A stretch of 64,000 bases of DNA, from assembly GCF_003994415.1 (NCBI RefSeq), contig NZ_CP034689.1:806001-870000 (forward strand). The letters are read 5' to 3'. Under the pieces are notes generated by a model. It did no database searches. It had not been told where the DNA came from and saw nothing but the letters and a program-made list of their open reading frames with translations. Made by a program: the position numbers and the translations under genes. Positions 1 to 8,171 of this stretch are shown here, piece after piece. Source of the stretch: Achromobacter spanius. GTDB taxonomy: Bacteria; Pseudomonadota; Gammaproteobacteria; Burkholderiales; Burkholderiaceae_B. Numbering within the stretch: the stretch's first letter is position 1; every line of letters begins with the position of its first letter.

Positions 1-82
1 GCATTTCGTCATGCGGCGCATCTGCGATCGCGGCGAGATCTTTCCCGTGTTCCATGACCTGTTCAAGAAGGAAACCGCATGA
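1..82 (+). CDS. YeaH/YhbH (DUF444) family protein, C-terminal end only
   Basis: Frame 2 is open from the window edge and ends with the residues FPVFHDLFKKETA and a TGA at 80-82. This resembles the C-terminus of the DUF444 (YeaH/YhbH) family, which is encoded next to PrkA kinase and SpoVR in many proteobacteria. The stop codon overlaps the start of the SpoVR gene (ATGA), so the two are probably translationally coupled. Only 26 codons are visible, so the family call leans on the neighbour. Confidence 0.6.
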   Translation, partial: HFVMRRICDRGEIFPVFHDLFKKETA

Positions 83-1632
83 ATGCCATCGTGGGTGCTC
101 TCGTGGAGCCGGGATCGGCCGGCGGCGCTCGGCCGATATCCCAAGGATCCGAATGGACGTTCGAACTGATCCAGTCCTATGACGACGCGATTTCCAAGGT
201 CGCGGCCGAGTACGGCCTGGATACGTATCCGAACCAGATCGAGGTGATCACCTCGGAACAGATGCTGGACGCCTATGCGTCGGCCGGGCTGCCTATCGGC
301 TATCCACACTGGTCTTACGGCAAGGAATTCATCCGCAACGAGCAGTACTACCGGCGCGGCATGCAGGGCCTGGCGTACGAGATCGTCATCAATTCCAACC
401 CGTGCATCTCTTATCTCATGGAAGAAAATTCCATGACGATGCAGGCGCTGGTGATTGCGCACGCGTGCTATGGGCACAACTCGTTCTTCAAGGGCAACTA
501 CCTGTTCAGGCAATGGACCGACGCTGATGGGGTGCTGGACTACTTGGTATTCGCGCGCAAGTATGTGATGTCGTGCGAAGACCGCTACGGTATCGACGCG
601 GTGGAAGCCTTGCTGGATTCCTGCCATGCGCTGTCGCACCACGGGGTGGACCGCTACAAACGGCCCGCGCCGATGTCGTTCAAGGAAGAGGCCGCGCGCC
701 AGGCCGAGCGCAAGGAACATGCGCGGCTGCAATACAACGACTTGTGGCGCACGTTGCCACGCCTGGAAACCGACAAGGACACCCGTACCGACACGTCGGT
801 GTTCCCGCCGGAGCCCGAAGAAAATCTGCTGTACTTCATTGAAAAGTACTCGCCCAAGTTGGCGCCCTGGCAAAAAGAGCTGGTGCGTATCGTCCGCAAG
901 ATTGCCCAGTACTTTTACCCGCAGACGCAAACCAAGGTCATGAACGAAGGGTGGGCCACGTTCTGGCACTACACCATCCTGAACCGCTTGCATGAAAAAG
1001 GGCTGGTCAACGACGGCTTCATGATGGAGTTCCTGCAAAGCCATACCAATGTGGTCAGCCAACGCGGCTTTGACGAACGCGGTTATGGCGGCATCAACCC
1101 GTATGCGCTGGGCTTTGCGATGATGTCGGACATCCGCCGTATCTGCGAAGCGCCCACGCCCGAAGACCGGAAGTGGTTTCCCGATATTGCGGGGGGCGAT
1201 TGGCAGAAGACCCTGGACTTCGCCATGCGCAATTTCAAGGACGAGTCCTTCATCTCGCAGTACCTGTCGCCGCGGCTGATCCGCGAGTTCCGCTTGTTTG
1301 CAATCTCGGACCATCAGTCGAATCCGAAGCTGGAAGTGGCCGCCATCCACAACGACGAGGGCTACCGCGACATTCGCCGTCTGCTGGCCGCGCAGCACAA
1401 CCGCGACAACCAGGTGCCGGACATCCAGGTGGTGCGGTTCAACCGCGATTCGGATCGCTCATTGGTATTGCGGCATTTGAAGAGTCGTGGCCGCCCCTTG
1501 GCGGGCGAGGATGCCGAGCAGGTGATGAAGCATCTGGCGCGCCTGTGGGGCTTCAGGGTCAGGCTGGAAGAAACCGAGCCGGACGGCACGGTCAGCTCTT
1601 ATCGCGAGCAGGAACCGCCGTCTTCGCACTGA
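79..1632 (+). CDS. SpoVR family protein
   Basis: 517 aa, the usual length for the SpoVR/YcgB family. Typical family features are seen: an N-terminal segment with PHWSYGK, a stretch with HACYGHNSFF near residue 130, a NEGWATFWHY motif near residue 290, and INPYALGF near residue 340. The biochemical role is not established; in enterobacteria the gene is linked with yeaG (PrkA) and yeaH and is expressed under stress and in stationary phase. The ATG at 79 overlaps the stop of the preceding DUF444 gene. A strong hairpin terminator follows directly. Confidence 0.93.
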   Translation: MNAIVGALVEPGSAGGARPISQGSEWTFELIQSYDDAISKVAAEYGLDTYPNQIEVITSEQMLDAYASAGLPIGYPHWSYGKEFIRNEQYYRRGMQGLAYEIVINSNPCISYLMEENSMTMQALVIAHACYGHNSFFKGNYLFRQWTDADGVLDYLVFARKYVMSCEDRYGIDAVEALLDSCHALSHHGVDRYKRPAPMSFKEEAARQAERKEHARLQYNDLWRTLPRLETDKDTRTDTSVFPPEPEENLLYFIEKYSPKLAPWQKELVRIVRKIAQYFYPQTQTKVMNEGWATFWHYTILNRLHEKGLVNDGFMMEFLQSHTNVVSQRGFDERGYGGINPYALGFAMMSDIRRICEAPTPEDRKWFPDIAGGDWQKTLDFAMRNFKDESFISQYLSPRLIREFRLFAISDHQSNPKLEVAAIHNDEGYRDIRRLLAAQHNRDNQVPDIQVVRFNRDSDRSLVLRHLKSRGRPLAGEDAEQVMKHLARLWGFRVRLEETEPDGTVSSYREQEPPSSH

Positions 1633-1639
1633 AAGGTAA

Positions 1640-1684
1640 AAAGGGGGGGCACACTGAGCTAGAGCGCTCGGTGCGTCCCCCTTT
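1640..1684 (+). terminator. Rho-independent-type hairpin after the SpoVR gene
   Basis: A G-rich arm (GGGGGGGCAC, from 1643) pairs with GTGCGTCCCCC (1671-1681), followed by TTT. It lies 8 bases after the SpoVR stop codon, as expected for the end of the yeaH-spoVR operon. Confidence 0.65.
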
Positions 1685-1775
1685 GTGCTTCGGCTTGCTG
1701 CGTTGCGCCGAAACCTGCTAGAATCGCGGATTCGCAATTTTCGTAGTGCCTTTTTACCTACGAAATTGCCGATTA

Positions 1776-1866
1776 GGACAGGTGGCCGAGCGGTTGAAGG
1801 CGCACGCCTGGAAAGCGTGTATACGTCAAAAGCGTATCGGGGGTTCGAATCCCCCTCTGTCCGCCA
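1776..1866 (+). tRNA. tRNA-Ser (anticodon GGA)
   Basis: Acceptor stem GGACAG pairs with CTGTCC (1857-1862), followed by discriminator G and an encoded CCA (1864-1866). The D-arm GTGGCCGAGCGG, an anticodon loop with GGA, a long variable arm (TATACGTCAAAAGCGTAT) and the T-arm GGGGGTTCGAATCCCCC are all present. The long variable arm is diagnostic of class II tRNA-Ser. Its 3' end (1853-1866) is the attachment site of the island that follows. Confidence 0.97.
1853..1866 (+). repeat. attL: 14-bp core at the tRNA-Ser 3' end
   Basis: CCCTCTGTCCGCCA is repeated exactly at 33264-33277. The base before it differs between copies (C here, A there), as does the base after it, so the exact core is 14 bp. 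The copy here completes the tRNA, so the gene stays intact. A P4-type integrase gene is next to the distal copy. Confidence 0.92.
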
Positions 1867-1910
1867 TGAATCTAAGTAAGCTGCTGTTTTTACTGAAAAT
1901 TTTTAGCTTA

Positions 1911-1941
1911 CTATCAAGCTGCTATCAAAGCAACTATCAAA
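1911..1941 (+). promoter_or_regulatory. Three phased CTATCAA(A/G) motifs, candidate integrase arm sites (left)
   Basis: CTATCAAG at 1911 and CTATCAAA at 1922 and 1934, spaced 11 and 12 bp, that is about one helical turn. Two more copies, 12 bp apart (33125 and 33137), lie inside the right end between the integrase gene and attR. Short direct repeats at both ends near the core are what arm-type sites of tyrosine integrases look like. The function is inferred. Confidence 0.5.
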
Positions 1942-1971
1942 AGCCACGGCTCATGTCGTGGCTTTTTTTTT
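1941..1971 (+). terminator. Island-borne terminator downstream of tRNA-Ser
   Basis: AAGCCACG (1941-1948), an 8-nt loop and CGTGGCTT (1957-1964) followed by a run of T. It sits 75 bp after the tRNA and probably replaces the native tRNA terminator that the insertion moved to 33289-33325. Confidence 0.75.
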
Positions 1972-2161
1972 GGGCTCCTCGCCGATTTCCGAGAAGGCCC
2001 TCCGAATCTTTAGGCCATGGTTAACCTTGGCTTGCTGTGCACAGTTAGGCGGGATTACTGATAATCGCTAGGCCTTCAGTGGGTATGAACGATAGCTTGC
2101 GGGGATAAGCGGACAGTAATAAAAACACGGATCATTGGGCCGCCGTCGAGGAGAGCCGCGA

Positions 2162-2536
2162 ATGCGCGACATTGATCTTCCTGCACTGCAGATCGCCTGC
2201 CGCACCCTAGCGCGGCAAGCATTTTGGTCTGAGCAAGGCACACCCGAAATCGCCTTGGCTCAGCTTGCCGGCGAGTTCGTTCGACTCGCCAATGAACAAG
2301 TCGTCAGCCTAATCGAATCGGGCCGAGATCCCAACATAGTGACCCGTGCGATTGCCTACTTAACATATACCCACGTCGTTCCATCCAACGGTTTGGCGAA
2401 GTGGTGGTTCGCCGAGATGCTGACCTGCCTGCTTGAACTTGCAGTCCCTACAATGATTCAAACCCCCGAGTCGGGCTCCTTCCTTCATGATGTTCGGGAA
2501 GGAATTGCAGAAGTGACGGGTCCAACTGAGCTGTAA
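2162..2536 (+). CDS. Hypothetical protein
   Basis: 124 aa, mostly helical in appearance, no signal peptide or recognised domain. The ATG at 2162 is chosen over one at 2135 because a GAGGAG-like ribosome binding site precedes it at the right distance. The C-terminal third (MLTCLLELAVP...REGIAE) has a same-strand, decayed partner at about 15927-16025, so this gene once existed in two copies in the island. I do not recognise the family. Confidence 0.6.
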   Translation: MRDIDLPALQIACRTLARQAFWSEQGTPEIALAQLAGEFVRLANEQVVSLIESGRDPNIVTRAIAYLTYTHVVPSNGLAKWWFAEMLTCLLELAVPTMIQTPESGSFLHDVREGIAEVTGPTEL

Positions 2537-3124
2537 GGAGGCGCGGTTAGAATCGCTTCGCAGGCGTCACGGCCGCATCTTCGCTGAGGGGCGAAACTTC
2601 GCGCTGCTTTTCACTGTAGCTGCTGCATTCAGCACCGCCCGACAGCTGGGCGCAGCAATATTTCTTCCCCAGCCTACCGTCAGAGCGACGCATTACCTAA
2701 CCAACCCGGAAGTTGGCAAATCGCTGGTTTATGACTGCAAACGACGACGACCGCGTTGTGGTGGGCAGTGATCATTGCCCCATCGCTCAGAACGTTATTC
2801 TGCATCCATGCGGTCGTGTTCCTAGCCGCTCAGGAGCAGAGATTTCCCTGCGTTTGACGGTCCGATCCTGGCGTTGCCGACTTTGATCTTTGCGAAATTG
2901 CCAAAGTTATTTGGTGGTTGATCCGATACAGCCGCCACGTTTAAGCTGGTTTTAGCGCGCCACGGCTCGGCCCCTGGCTCGCCCCTCAACCAGCGCCGCA
3001 ACGCTGCCTGAAAGACGACTGCCTCAACGGCAATCTGCACTTTCAGCCTCTCCCGTTTGTCCATTGAGTGCCCCTGATGGTCTGGGCGGCTTCGTTGCGC
3101 GCACCTGAAACGAAGGAATGTGCC
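2537..3124. other. Intergenic stretch, no gene recognised
   Basis: No convincing coding frame, RNA or repeat seen. Long open frames on the minus strand here are antisense to the C39-like gene and have no supporting start site. Confidence 0.5.
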
Positions 3125-3634
3125 ATGCCTAGCATACCCAACACCGTGACCTCGACCGCAGAGGGCTTCCAGCCCGCCTTCGCTCGCGTCGCCCAGAACA
3201 ACGACTTCGATTGTGCCTTCGCGTGTATCGCCAGCATCACAGGGAAACCGCTTGCAGAGGTCCGCGAGCTTGCAGTGAACCGGTTCAAGCATCCCGCGCA
3301 TGGTCCCTACTGGATCACCGAAGACCTGATTGCCGGACTTCTGGCGCACTATGGCTGGGTTGCCACGGTTTACAAAGAGGTAAGCAAGCTGGCGGATGTC
3401 CCGGATCTGGCCATCCTGATGGTGGACTACGACCCCGACAAGGAAATCGGCCGCCACGTACTGTTCCACCGTGCGTCGGCGAGCCACTCGCCAAAGACCA
3501 CCATTGCCTACGTGGTAGATCCTGCATACTGGATCGAGACGCCCGCGCATGTCCGAACTGATCTCAAGCCGCTTGGCGCGGCTTGGTATATCAGCGTGCA
3601 TCCCATGGCCACGAAAAGCGCCGCCGGCAAGTAG
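3125..3634 (+). CDS. C39-like (papain-fold) cysteine peptidase domain protein
   Basis: 169 aa. The segment NNDFDCAFACIASITG (residues 25-40) matches the active-site helix of C39-like peptidases, where the first Cys (C30) would be the nucleophile. A later GRHVLFH and VVDPAY could supply the His and Asp. There is no signal peptide and no ABC transporter partner, so it is a stand-alone cytoplasmic domain; the substrate is unknown. The start at 3125 has an AAGGAA site 8 bases upstream and is preferred to 3068. It is convergent with an XRE regulator whose stop is 2 bases away. Confidence 0.65.
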   Translation: MPSIPNTVTSTAEGFQPAFARVAQNNDFDCAFACIASITGKPLAEVRELAVNRFKHPAHGPYWITEDLIAGLLAHYGWVATVYKEVSKLADVPDLAILMVDYDPDKEIGRHVLFHRASASHSPKTTIAYVVDPAYWIETPAHVRTDLKPLGAAWYISVHPMATKSAAGK

Positions 3635-3636
3635 AG

Positions 3637-3864
3637 CTAGGGGGTGACCAGCTCCGCCATCGTGACATCGAGTGCGCATGCGATGCGCTGGATGTTGGCG
3701 ATCGATAGATTGCGTTCCCCGCGTTCCACAGAAGACACGTAGTTCGGATGCAGGCCCGCCCTTTCAGCCACCTGCTCCTGAGTTAGCTGCTTTTCTTTGC
3801 GAATGCGGCGCATGTTCGCGGCGAACAACACCTGCGCATCACACTTTTGCGTTGGGTTAGACAT
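3637..3864 (-). CDS. XRE-family transcriptional regulator
   Basis: 75 aa from the ATG at 3864 (a GTG at 3903 would add 13 residues). The body is a single Cro/C1-type helix-turn-helix: RKEKQLTQEQVAERAGLHPNYVSSVERGERNLS..NIQRIACALDV, the classic XRE signature. It lacks any second domain, so it probably acts as a small dimeric repressor. An 18-bp perfect inverted repeat lies just upstream (3899-3953), which suggests autoregulation and control of the divergent lipoprotein gene. Confidence 0.85.
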   Translation of the reverse strand: MSNPTQKCDAQVLFAANMRRIRKEKQLTQEQVAERAGLHPNYVSSVERGERNLSIANIQRIACALDVTMAELVTP

Positions 3865-3898
3865 GCCGCAGTTTTTCTTATCCCTTACCTCCCATCCA

Positions 3899-3953
3899 CA
3901 CACTTTGGGTTTGGTTTTGGTACATTTAGCCCTGCAACCAAACCCAAAGTGTG
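3899..3953. promoter_or_regulatory. Perfect 18-bp inverted repeat between divergent genes, candidate operator
   Basis: Left arm CACACTTTGGGTTTGGTT (3899-3916), 19-nt spacer, right arm AACCAAACCCAAAGTGTG (3936-3953), no mismatch. It lies between the XRE gene (start 3864, minus) and the lipoprotein gene (start 3981, plus). There is no T-run, so an operator is likelier than a terminator. The binding protein is inferred to be the XRE regulator. Confidence 0.7.
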
Positions 3954-3980
3954 ATTTTTAAGAATTTCTAACCCCTTGAT

Positions 3981-4460
3981 ATGCAGACCCAACTAAAAGC
4001 CTTTAGCAGACACCCCATCCACAAAGCGACGCTAGCCTTCGTAGGCATTGTTGCGGCTCTTCTCACGACAGGCTGCGGAGCAGCGGCGCCAGGCAATGCG
4101 GAAGCCAAAAACTACCTTGAAGGCCGATTCTCTGGCTGCCCTCTGTGGACTATTTCAAACGCGAGGAAGATCGACAGCGTCCGCCGAGGCGACAAGTTCC
4201 AACTCGACTACGAAGCGACATTGACGTTCCGAGACGATTTCGCCCGCACCACCTACGCAGGTGTACGTGCATTCGTCGATGACCCTCGCAACAAACCCTG
4301 CATGGACGAAATGGGCAATGTCGTCGCTGGCATGGCGGGCGCGGTGAACGCGCAAACGCGACAGACCGTGCTGCAAGGGGCGGTGCTGCTAATCCAGTCC
4401 GAACAAGGCTGGCGACTTCTCGGACGTCCCCAAGAAGAATTCGTCATGCCGGGCCGCTAG
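3981..4460 (+). CDS. Putative lipoprotein, unknown function
   Basis: 159 aa. A basic N-terminus and hydrophobic segment (residues 15-30) end in the lipobox LTTGC, so it should be lipidated and exported through Sec and signal peptidase II. The mature part has no recognised domain; two further Cys (SGCPLW and NKPCMD) could form a disulfide. It is followed 42 bp later by another exported protein gene, suggesting a small operon. Confidence 0.75.
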   Translation: MQTQLKAFSRHPIHKATLAFVGIVAALLTTGCGAAAPGNAEAKNYLEGRFSGCPLWTISNARKIDSVRRGDKFQLDYEATLTFRDDFARTTYAGVRAFVDDPRNKPCMDEMGNVVAGMAGAVNAQTRQTVLQGAVLLIQSEQGWRLLGRPQEEFVMPGR

Positions 4461-4502
4461 CTATACGCCCGTTCTGTTTTCAGCCCCACTTTTAAGGACT
4501 TC

Positions 4503-4868
4503 ATGATGCGTTCGTACGCGTTGGTACTACTTCTAGCGCTCTCAAGCCCTGCCGCCCTTGCAGGAGTCACGGGCAAATACATCAAACAAGGCGGCGAGCT
4601 AATCGTCAAAGAATCCCAGCAGGGCGTCCAGTTCGCCTTTAGCACCAATGTGGGCACCCATGCATGCAGCCTGGGAGAAGACGACCCGTTATTTGCTCGT
4701 CCCATTGACGGCACCCGAGCGGCCTGGACTTCGGAAGACCCGGCAGACCAGTGCGTCGTGCTGTTGAACTTCTCCAATCGCGCCGTTCAAGTGACCACGA
4801 AGGGATGCGACAGCTACTGCGGCATGAACGCTGCGGGTTCTATGGCAGGCAAGTACAGCCAGAAGTAA
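4503..4868 (+). CDS. Small secreted protein, unknown function
   Basis: 121 aa with a clear Sec signal peptide (MMRSYALVLLLALSSPAALA, cleavage after ALA). The mature protein is about 100 aa with four Cys (HACSLG, DQCVV, GCDSYC) that suggest disulfides and a periplasmic location. The overall size and Cys pattern recall small periplasmic inhibitors, but I see no diagnostic motif and assign no function. It lies 42 bp after the lipoprotein gene, same strand. Confidence 0.7.
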   Translation: MMRSYALVLLLALSSPAALAGVTGKYIKQGGELIVKESQQGVQFAFSTNVGTHACSLGEDDPLFARPIDGTRAAWTSEDPADQCVVLLNFSNRAVQVTTKGCDSYCGMNAAGSMAGKYSQK

Positions 4869-4972
4869 CCCTTTCGACTAGCAGCATCCTCTGCAGGAGC
4901 CAAGGCCACACACCTTGGCTCTTTTGCATTTCTGATGTCCAACGTCTTTTTGCGAATCAAAAGCGAAAGCCC

Positions 4973-5287
4973 ATGCAAGCATCTCACTGTGACACTTCCT
5001 TGGCCGCACAGGGCCGCGGTCTACCCATTCCTCTTGGCCAAGTCGTGGCAACTCCGGGTGCGTTGAACCTATTACAGCGCGCGCGCCTGAACCCGTTCCA
5101 GATGCTGTTGCGCCACCGGTCTGGAGATTGGGGCGATGTTCAACCGGAAGATGCCTTGGCCAACGAGGTAGCGGCTATACATGGCAACCGCGTCATATCC
5201 TCGTATGACGCAGCGGGTGAGCGGTTATGGATCATCACGGAGGCCGATAGGTCCGCTACTACGCTCATGCTGCCAGAGGAATATTGA
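4973..5287 (+). CDS. Hypothetical protein of mobile-element type
   Basis: 104 aa. The pattern PLGQVVATPGALNLLQRA..NPFQMLLRH.SGDWGD, then GERLWIITEADRSATTLMLPEEY, is that of a small family common on integrative elements and plasmids of beta- and gammaproteobacteria, sometimes mislabelled as a type I restriction subunit. The function is unknown. The ATG at 4973 begins the conserved region; an upstream in-frame extension overlaps the preceding gene and is rejected. The next gene starts 2 bases after its stop. Confidence 0.75.
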   Translation: MQASHCDTSLAAQGRGLPIPLGQVVATPGALNLLQRARLNPFQMLLRHRSGDWGDVQPEDALANEVAAIHGNRVISSYDAAGERLWIITEADRSATTLMLPEEY

Positions 5288-5289
5288 AC

Positions 5290-5655
5290 ATGGGGTCAAA
5301 CCAAAATCCTGGTAAATCGGCCACGCATAGAGCTCCATTGCGTGACCTTTGCGCGATGCTCTGTCTGTTGCCAAAGACTGCAGATCCTCATATCGACTTC
5401 GCAGAGGCAGATCCCGAACTCCTGCTGGCATTGGCCTCGCAACTAGACCTCACTCTTGATTGTCTGCATAAAGGGATCGCCGGGCTTGGCGCGCTCCTCG
5501 CCTGTGTCCCACTAGATGATGCTGGCGATGCCGCCGCGCCACAGCACTCTATTGCAAGTGTTGGCGCGCTACTTGCCGATCTGGGAGAGGTACTCCTGTA
5601 TATCGGTGAGCTCTCTAGCGCTTGTCGACCCCATCTGGCTGATTACGCGCCTTGA
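5290..5655 (+). CDS. Hypothetical protein
   Basis: 121 aa from the ATG at 5290 (a TTG at 5284 is possible). Mostly predicted helices rich in Leu and Ala, no signal or membrane segment recognised. It directly follows the mobile-element gene at 4973-5287 and precedes a tyrosine recombinase on the same strand, so the three probably form one unit. I do not recognise the family. Confidence 0.6.
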   Translation: MGSNQNPGKSATHRAPLRDLCAMLCLLPKTADPHIDFAEADPELLLALASQLDLTLDCLHKGIAGLGALLACVPLDDAGDAAAPQHSIASVGALLADLGEVLLYIGELSSACRPHLADYAP

Positions 5656-5722
5656 AGTCGCTTCATTCGTCCAACCTTCCCGCCGTCAATGGTGCACTTT
5701 CAACGAGGATTCCATTTCAATC

Positions 5723-6691
5723 ATGAAATTCCCGAGCAGACATGCTGCCAAGGTAGCAAAATCAAAGGCCTCCAAGGCTCAAAGTGGCTGCGTCAGTAGC
5801 GCCGCATCATTGACGGCGGAGCATTACATTGATGCAGCCCGATCAGCCGCGACGAAGAAGGCCTATGCGTCCGATCTCGCTCACTTTTTGGCGAACGGCG
5901 GAGAGCTGCCGGCGACGCCGCAACAACTATCCGCATATTTGGCAAAGCTCGCGGCAACTTTGGCTGTAGCGACCATAGAGCGAAGGCTTATCGGAATCCA
6001 CCGTGCCCATCAGGATCGAAACCTCATGTCGCCCGCTGTCCATGTCAGCGTGCGACAGACAATGCAGGGCATACGTAGAACCTTAGGTACAGCGCAACGT
6101 CGCGTCCGAGCCATCGTCAAGGACGATCTGTTAGAGATGCTTGCCCTGATCGACCAGCAGAAGCCGGTGAGAGCCGCACGGGACCGAGCGCTTCTACTAA
6201 TTGGCTTCGCGGGAGCATTCCGACGCGCGGAACTTGTTGCCGTTCAGTATGAAGATATAACAGTAGTAGATGAAGGCATCGAGATTTTGCTTCGGCGTTC
6301 CAAGACAGACCAGGAAGGGGTGGGGCGAATCGTCTTTATCCCGCGCGCCAAAGGTGCCAGGTGCCCAGTCGCTGCCATAGATCAGTGGGCAGCATTGAGC
6401 GGAATAGACACCGGTTACGTATTCCGAAGGGTGACGCGCCACGACACCGTAGGAAGTCGTCCACTTACCGGTCAATCAGTCTCGCTAATTCTCAAATCAG
6501 CGTATCAACGTAGCGGTGGCAATGCGAGTCTTGTGGCCGGGCACAGCCTGAGAGCGGGGTACGTAACCACCGCTGCGATGGCTGGTTTACAGCCTTTTCA
6601 GATTCAGCAACAGACGGGCCACCGTTCGACGGCGACCTTGGCTCGATACATCCGACCAGTGGAGCGGCGCAAGATACCAACCCTGCTCTAG
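5723..6691 (+). CDS. Tyrosine recombinase / phage-type integrase
   Basis: 322 aa from the ATG at 5723. An N-terminal SAM-like core-binding domain (residues 30-130) is followed by a catalytic domain with the family residues in order: Arg in AFRRAEL, His-x-x-Arg in HSLRAGY, a second His in TGHRS and Tyr in ARYIR. No attachment site was identified for it; it is separate from the P4-type integrase at the right end. Its upstream extension to 5516 overlaps the previous gene and lacks a ribosome binding site. Confidence 0.88.
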   Translation: MKFPSRHAAKVAKSKASKAQSGCVSSAASLTAEHYIDAARSAATKKAYASDLAHFLANGGELPATPQQLSAYLAKLAATLAVATIERRLIGIHRAHQDRNLMSPAVHVSVRQTMQGIRRTLGTAQRRVRAIVKDDLLEMLALIDQQKPVRAARDRALLLIGFAGAFRRAELVAVQYEDITVVDEGIEILLRRSKTDQEGVGRIVFIPRAKGARCPVAAIDQWAALSGIDTGYVFRRVTRHDTVGSRPLTGQSVSLILKSAYQRSGGNASLVAGHSLRAGYVTTAAMAGLQPFQIQQQTGHRSTATLARYIRPVERRKIPTLL

Positions 6692-6957
6692 AACAGAATC
6701 CTTTGGAGGGACTTAGCGCATTCGGGATCAGCCTAAGCACCTGCCTGCTCTTGCGGCCGCACCCTATCCGCTCATCTGGCCGGTCTTCAAGACTGTCCGC
6801 GGTCGAGGTTTTGTGAGAACGCAACTGGCGATTTCCATCGCCCCTCACTTCTTGCCGAACTCGTGAAAATCGATGATGCGGCGCTCTGCGGGCGGATTTA
6901 CACACACGGTTGAGAAGCGCGCCAGTTGACACCGTCTGGGCCAGAAGTGGACTGCGA

Positions 6958-7371
6958 TTATTTATTCCGCGCCTTCTGTGCGTTGGCCGCCAAGACTCCC
7001 CCGACGATGCTTGCGAGCACAGGTCCTACTATCGGGATAAAACCTGCGGCAATGGCGCCAGACGCAGCAGCAGTGGTCCATTTCAGATTGCCAATTGGCT
7101 CACGCGAAATGCCTTTTGCGACAGTCGCCTTCTCAGCTAGATCCACCAACTCAAGAATCCGCGACGCCGATATGTTCAAAGCGTCCGATGCCAGCTTCAG
7201 CTGATCAACCGACAGCGAGCTTTCCCCTTTTTCGATACGGGACCACGTCGAAGGACCAATTCCTATCGCCTTAGCTAAGTCCCCCTGAGTCAAGCCTGCC
7301 GCAATGCGAACCTGTGCCAGAACGGCTCCGACAATGGCGGCGTATGTAGTTACAGGCTTCATTTCGGTCAT
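6958..7371 (-). CDS. XRE-family regulator with hydrophobic Gly/Ala-rich C-terminus
   Basis: 137 aa. Residues 10-65 form an XRE helix-turn-helix (RIAAGLTQGDLAKAIGIGPSTWSRIEKGESSLS). The last 40 residues contain AAASGAIAAGFIPIVGPVLASIVGGVLAA, a glycine-zipper-like hydrophobic segment that could enter a membrane. It is divergent from a DUF697-like hydrophobic protein, with a palindromic region between them. A regulator tethered to or tracking the membrane is possible but not shown. Confidence 0.8.
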   Translation of the reverse strand: MTEMKPVTTYAAIVGAVLAQVRIAAGLTQGDLAKAIGIGPSTWSRIEKGESSLSVDQLKLASDALNISASRILELVDLAEKATVAKGISREPIGNLKWTTAAASGAIAAGFIPIVGPVLASIVGGVLAANAQKARNK

Positions 7372-7467
7372 CGCTTACTCCGGCTTGTGGCGAACGTCAA
7401 CATCCTACGCCATTCACCGTTCCGTGCAAAGTCTCTTCTGCTACAAATTTCCTTTATAGGCATACTT

Positions 7468-7496
7468 GCACTACATGCATATATGCAATACAGTGC
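7468..7496. promoter_or_regulatory. Nested palindromes between divergent XRE and DUF697-like genes
   Basis: A perfect 12-bp palindrome TGCATATATGCA (7476-7487) lies within an outer pair GCACT (7468-7472) and AGTGC (7492-7496), both centred within half a base of each other. It lies in the 171-bp gap between the XRE start (7371, minus) and the gene at 7543, a natural operator position. Confidence 0.55.
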
Positions 7497-7542
7497 CTCT
7501 ATCTGCCGAACGGCGACACTGACCATCTAATTGGAGAAAGCA

Positions 7543-7998
7543 ATGAAGCACGAGAGCCTCGACCAACAAGCCACGGCTGTACTTAGAAAATATGTGATGG
7601 CGGCCATAGCCACGGGGGCTATCCCTGTGCCCGCCGCGTCAGCTGCGATCATTGCCGAGAACGCCCTCATGGTGAATCACATAGCAGGCGCGTACGGCAG
7701 CAAGATAAGCGTAGCGGATATCGCTAAGTCGATAGGCCTTCTCGGTTCGGCAAACCTTGCTGGACGTGCGGTTTTCGTCGAAGCCGCTAGATTGCTCAGT
7801 TGGGGTGCAGCATTCACGGGAGCGCCCGCGCTTGTGTCGGCTATCGGCGCTGGCACGGCGGGTCTTCAAACGTACCTAATCGGGCTTGTCGCCATCGAAA
7901 TCGCCAAGCAGGGTGGCGTAAGACTATCGCCGCCCGCGACGGCCGCCATCTTGCACTACGGTCGAGAGAGCTTTGAGGGGTTCCGCACGGGGGGATGA
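7543..7998 (+). CDS. DUF697-like hydrophobic protein
   Basis: 151 aa from the ATG at 7543, with GGAG 8 bases upstream. Several Ala/Gly/Ile-rich helices (ATGAIPVPAASAAIIAENALMVNHIAGAYG and following) match the DUF697 pattern, which often accompanies dynamin-like or Era-like GTPases, but no GTPase is encoded here. It is probably membrane-associated. It is divergent from the XRE regulator, which has a similar hydrophobic tail. Confidence 0.65.
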   Translation: MKHESLDQQATAVLRKYVMAAIATGAIPVPAASAAIIAENALMVNHIAGAYGSKISVADIAKSIGLLGSANLAGRAVFVEAARLLSWGAAFTGAPALVSAIGAGTAGLQTYLIGLVAIEIAKQGGVRLSPPATAAILHYGRESFEGFRTGG

Positions 7999-8171
7999 TT
8001 GCGGTTGGCCTTGCCTCGTCCAACATGCACATTGTCGCAACGACCTCCGCTCGTCACGAAGACGTGTTGACAGACACAACTCCCCGCTAGCCACAAAAGC
8101 GGGGTGGGTCAGATCCGGGCACAATACGTAGCTTTCGGGTCTGCAGACCAGTTGATGTGAGGGGAAAACGC

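Noticed and set aside
2822..3679. Long minus-strand open frame
   Set aside because: Antisense to the C39-like gene, which has a good start and a recognisable active-site segment; the minus frame has neither.
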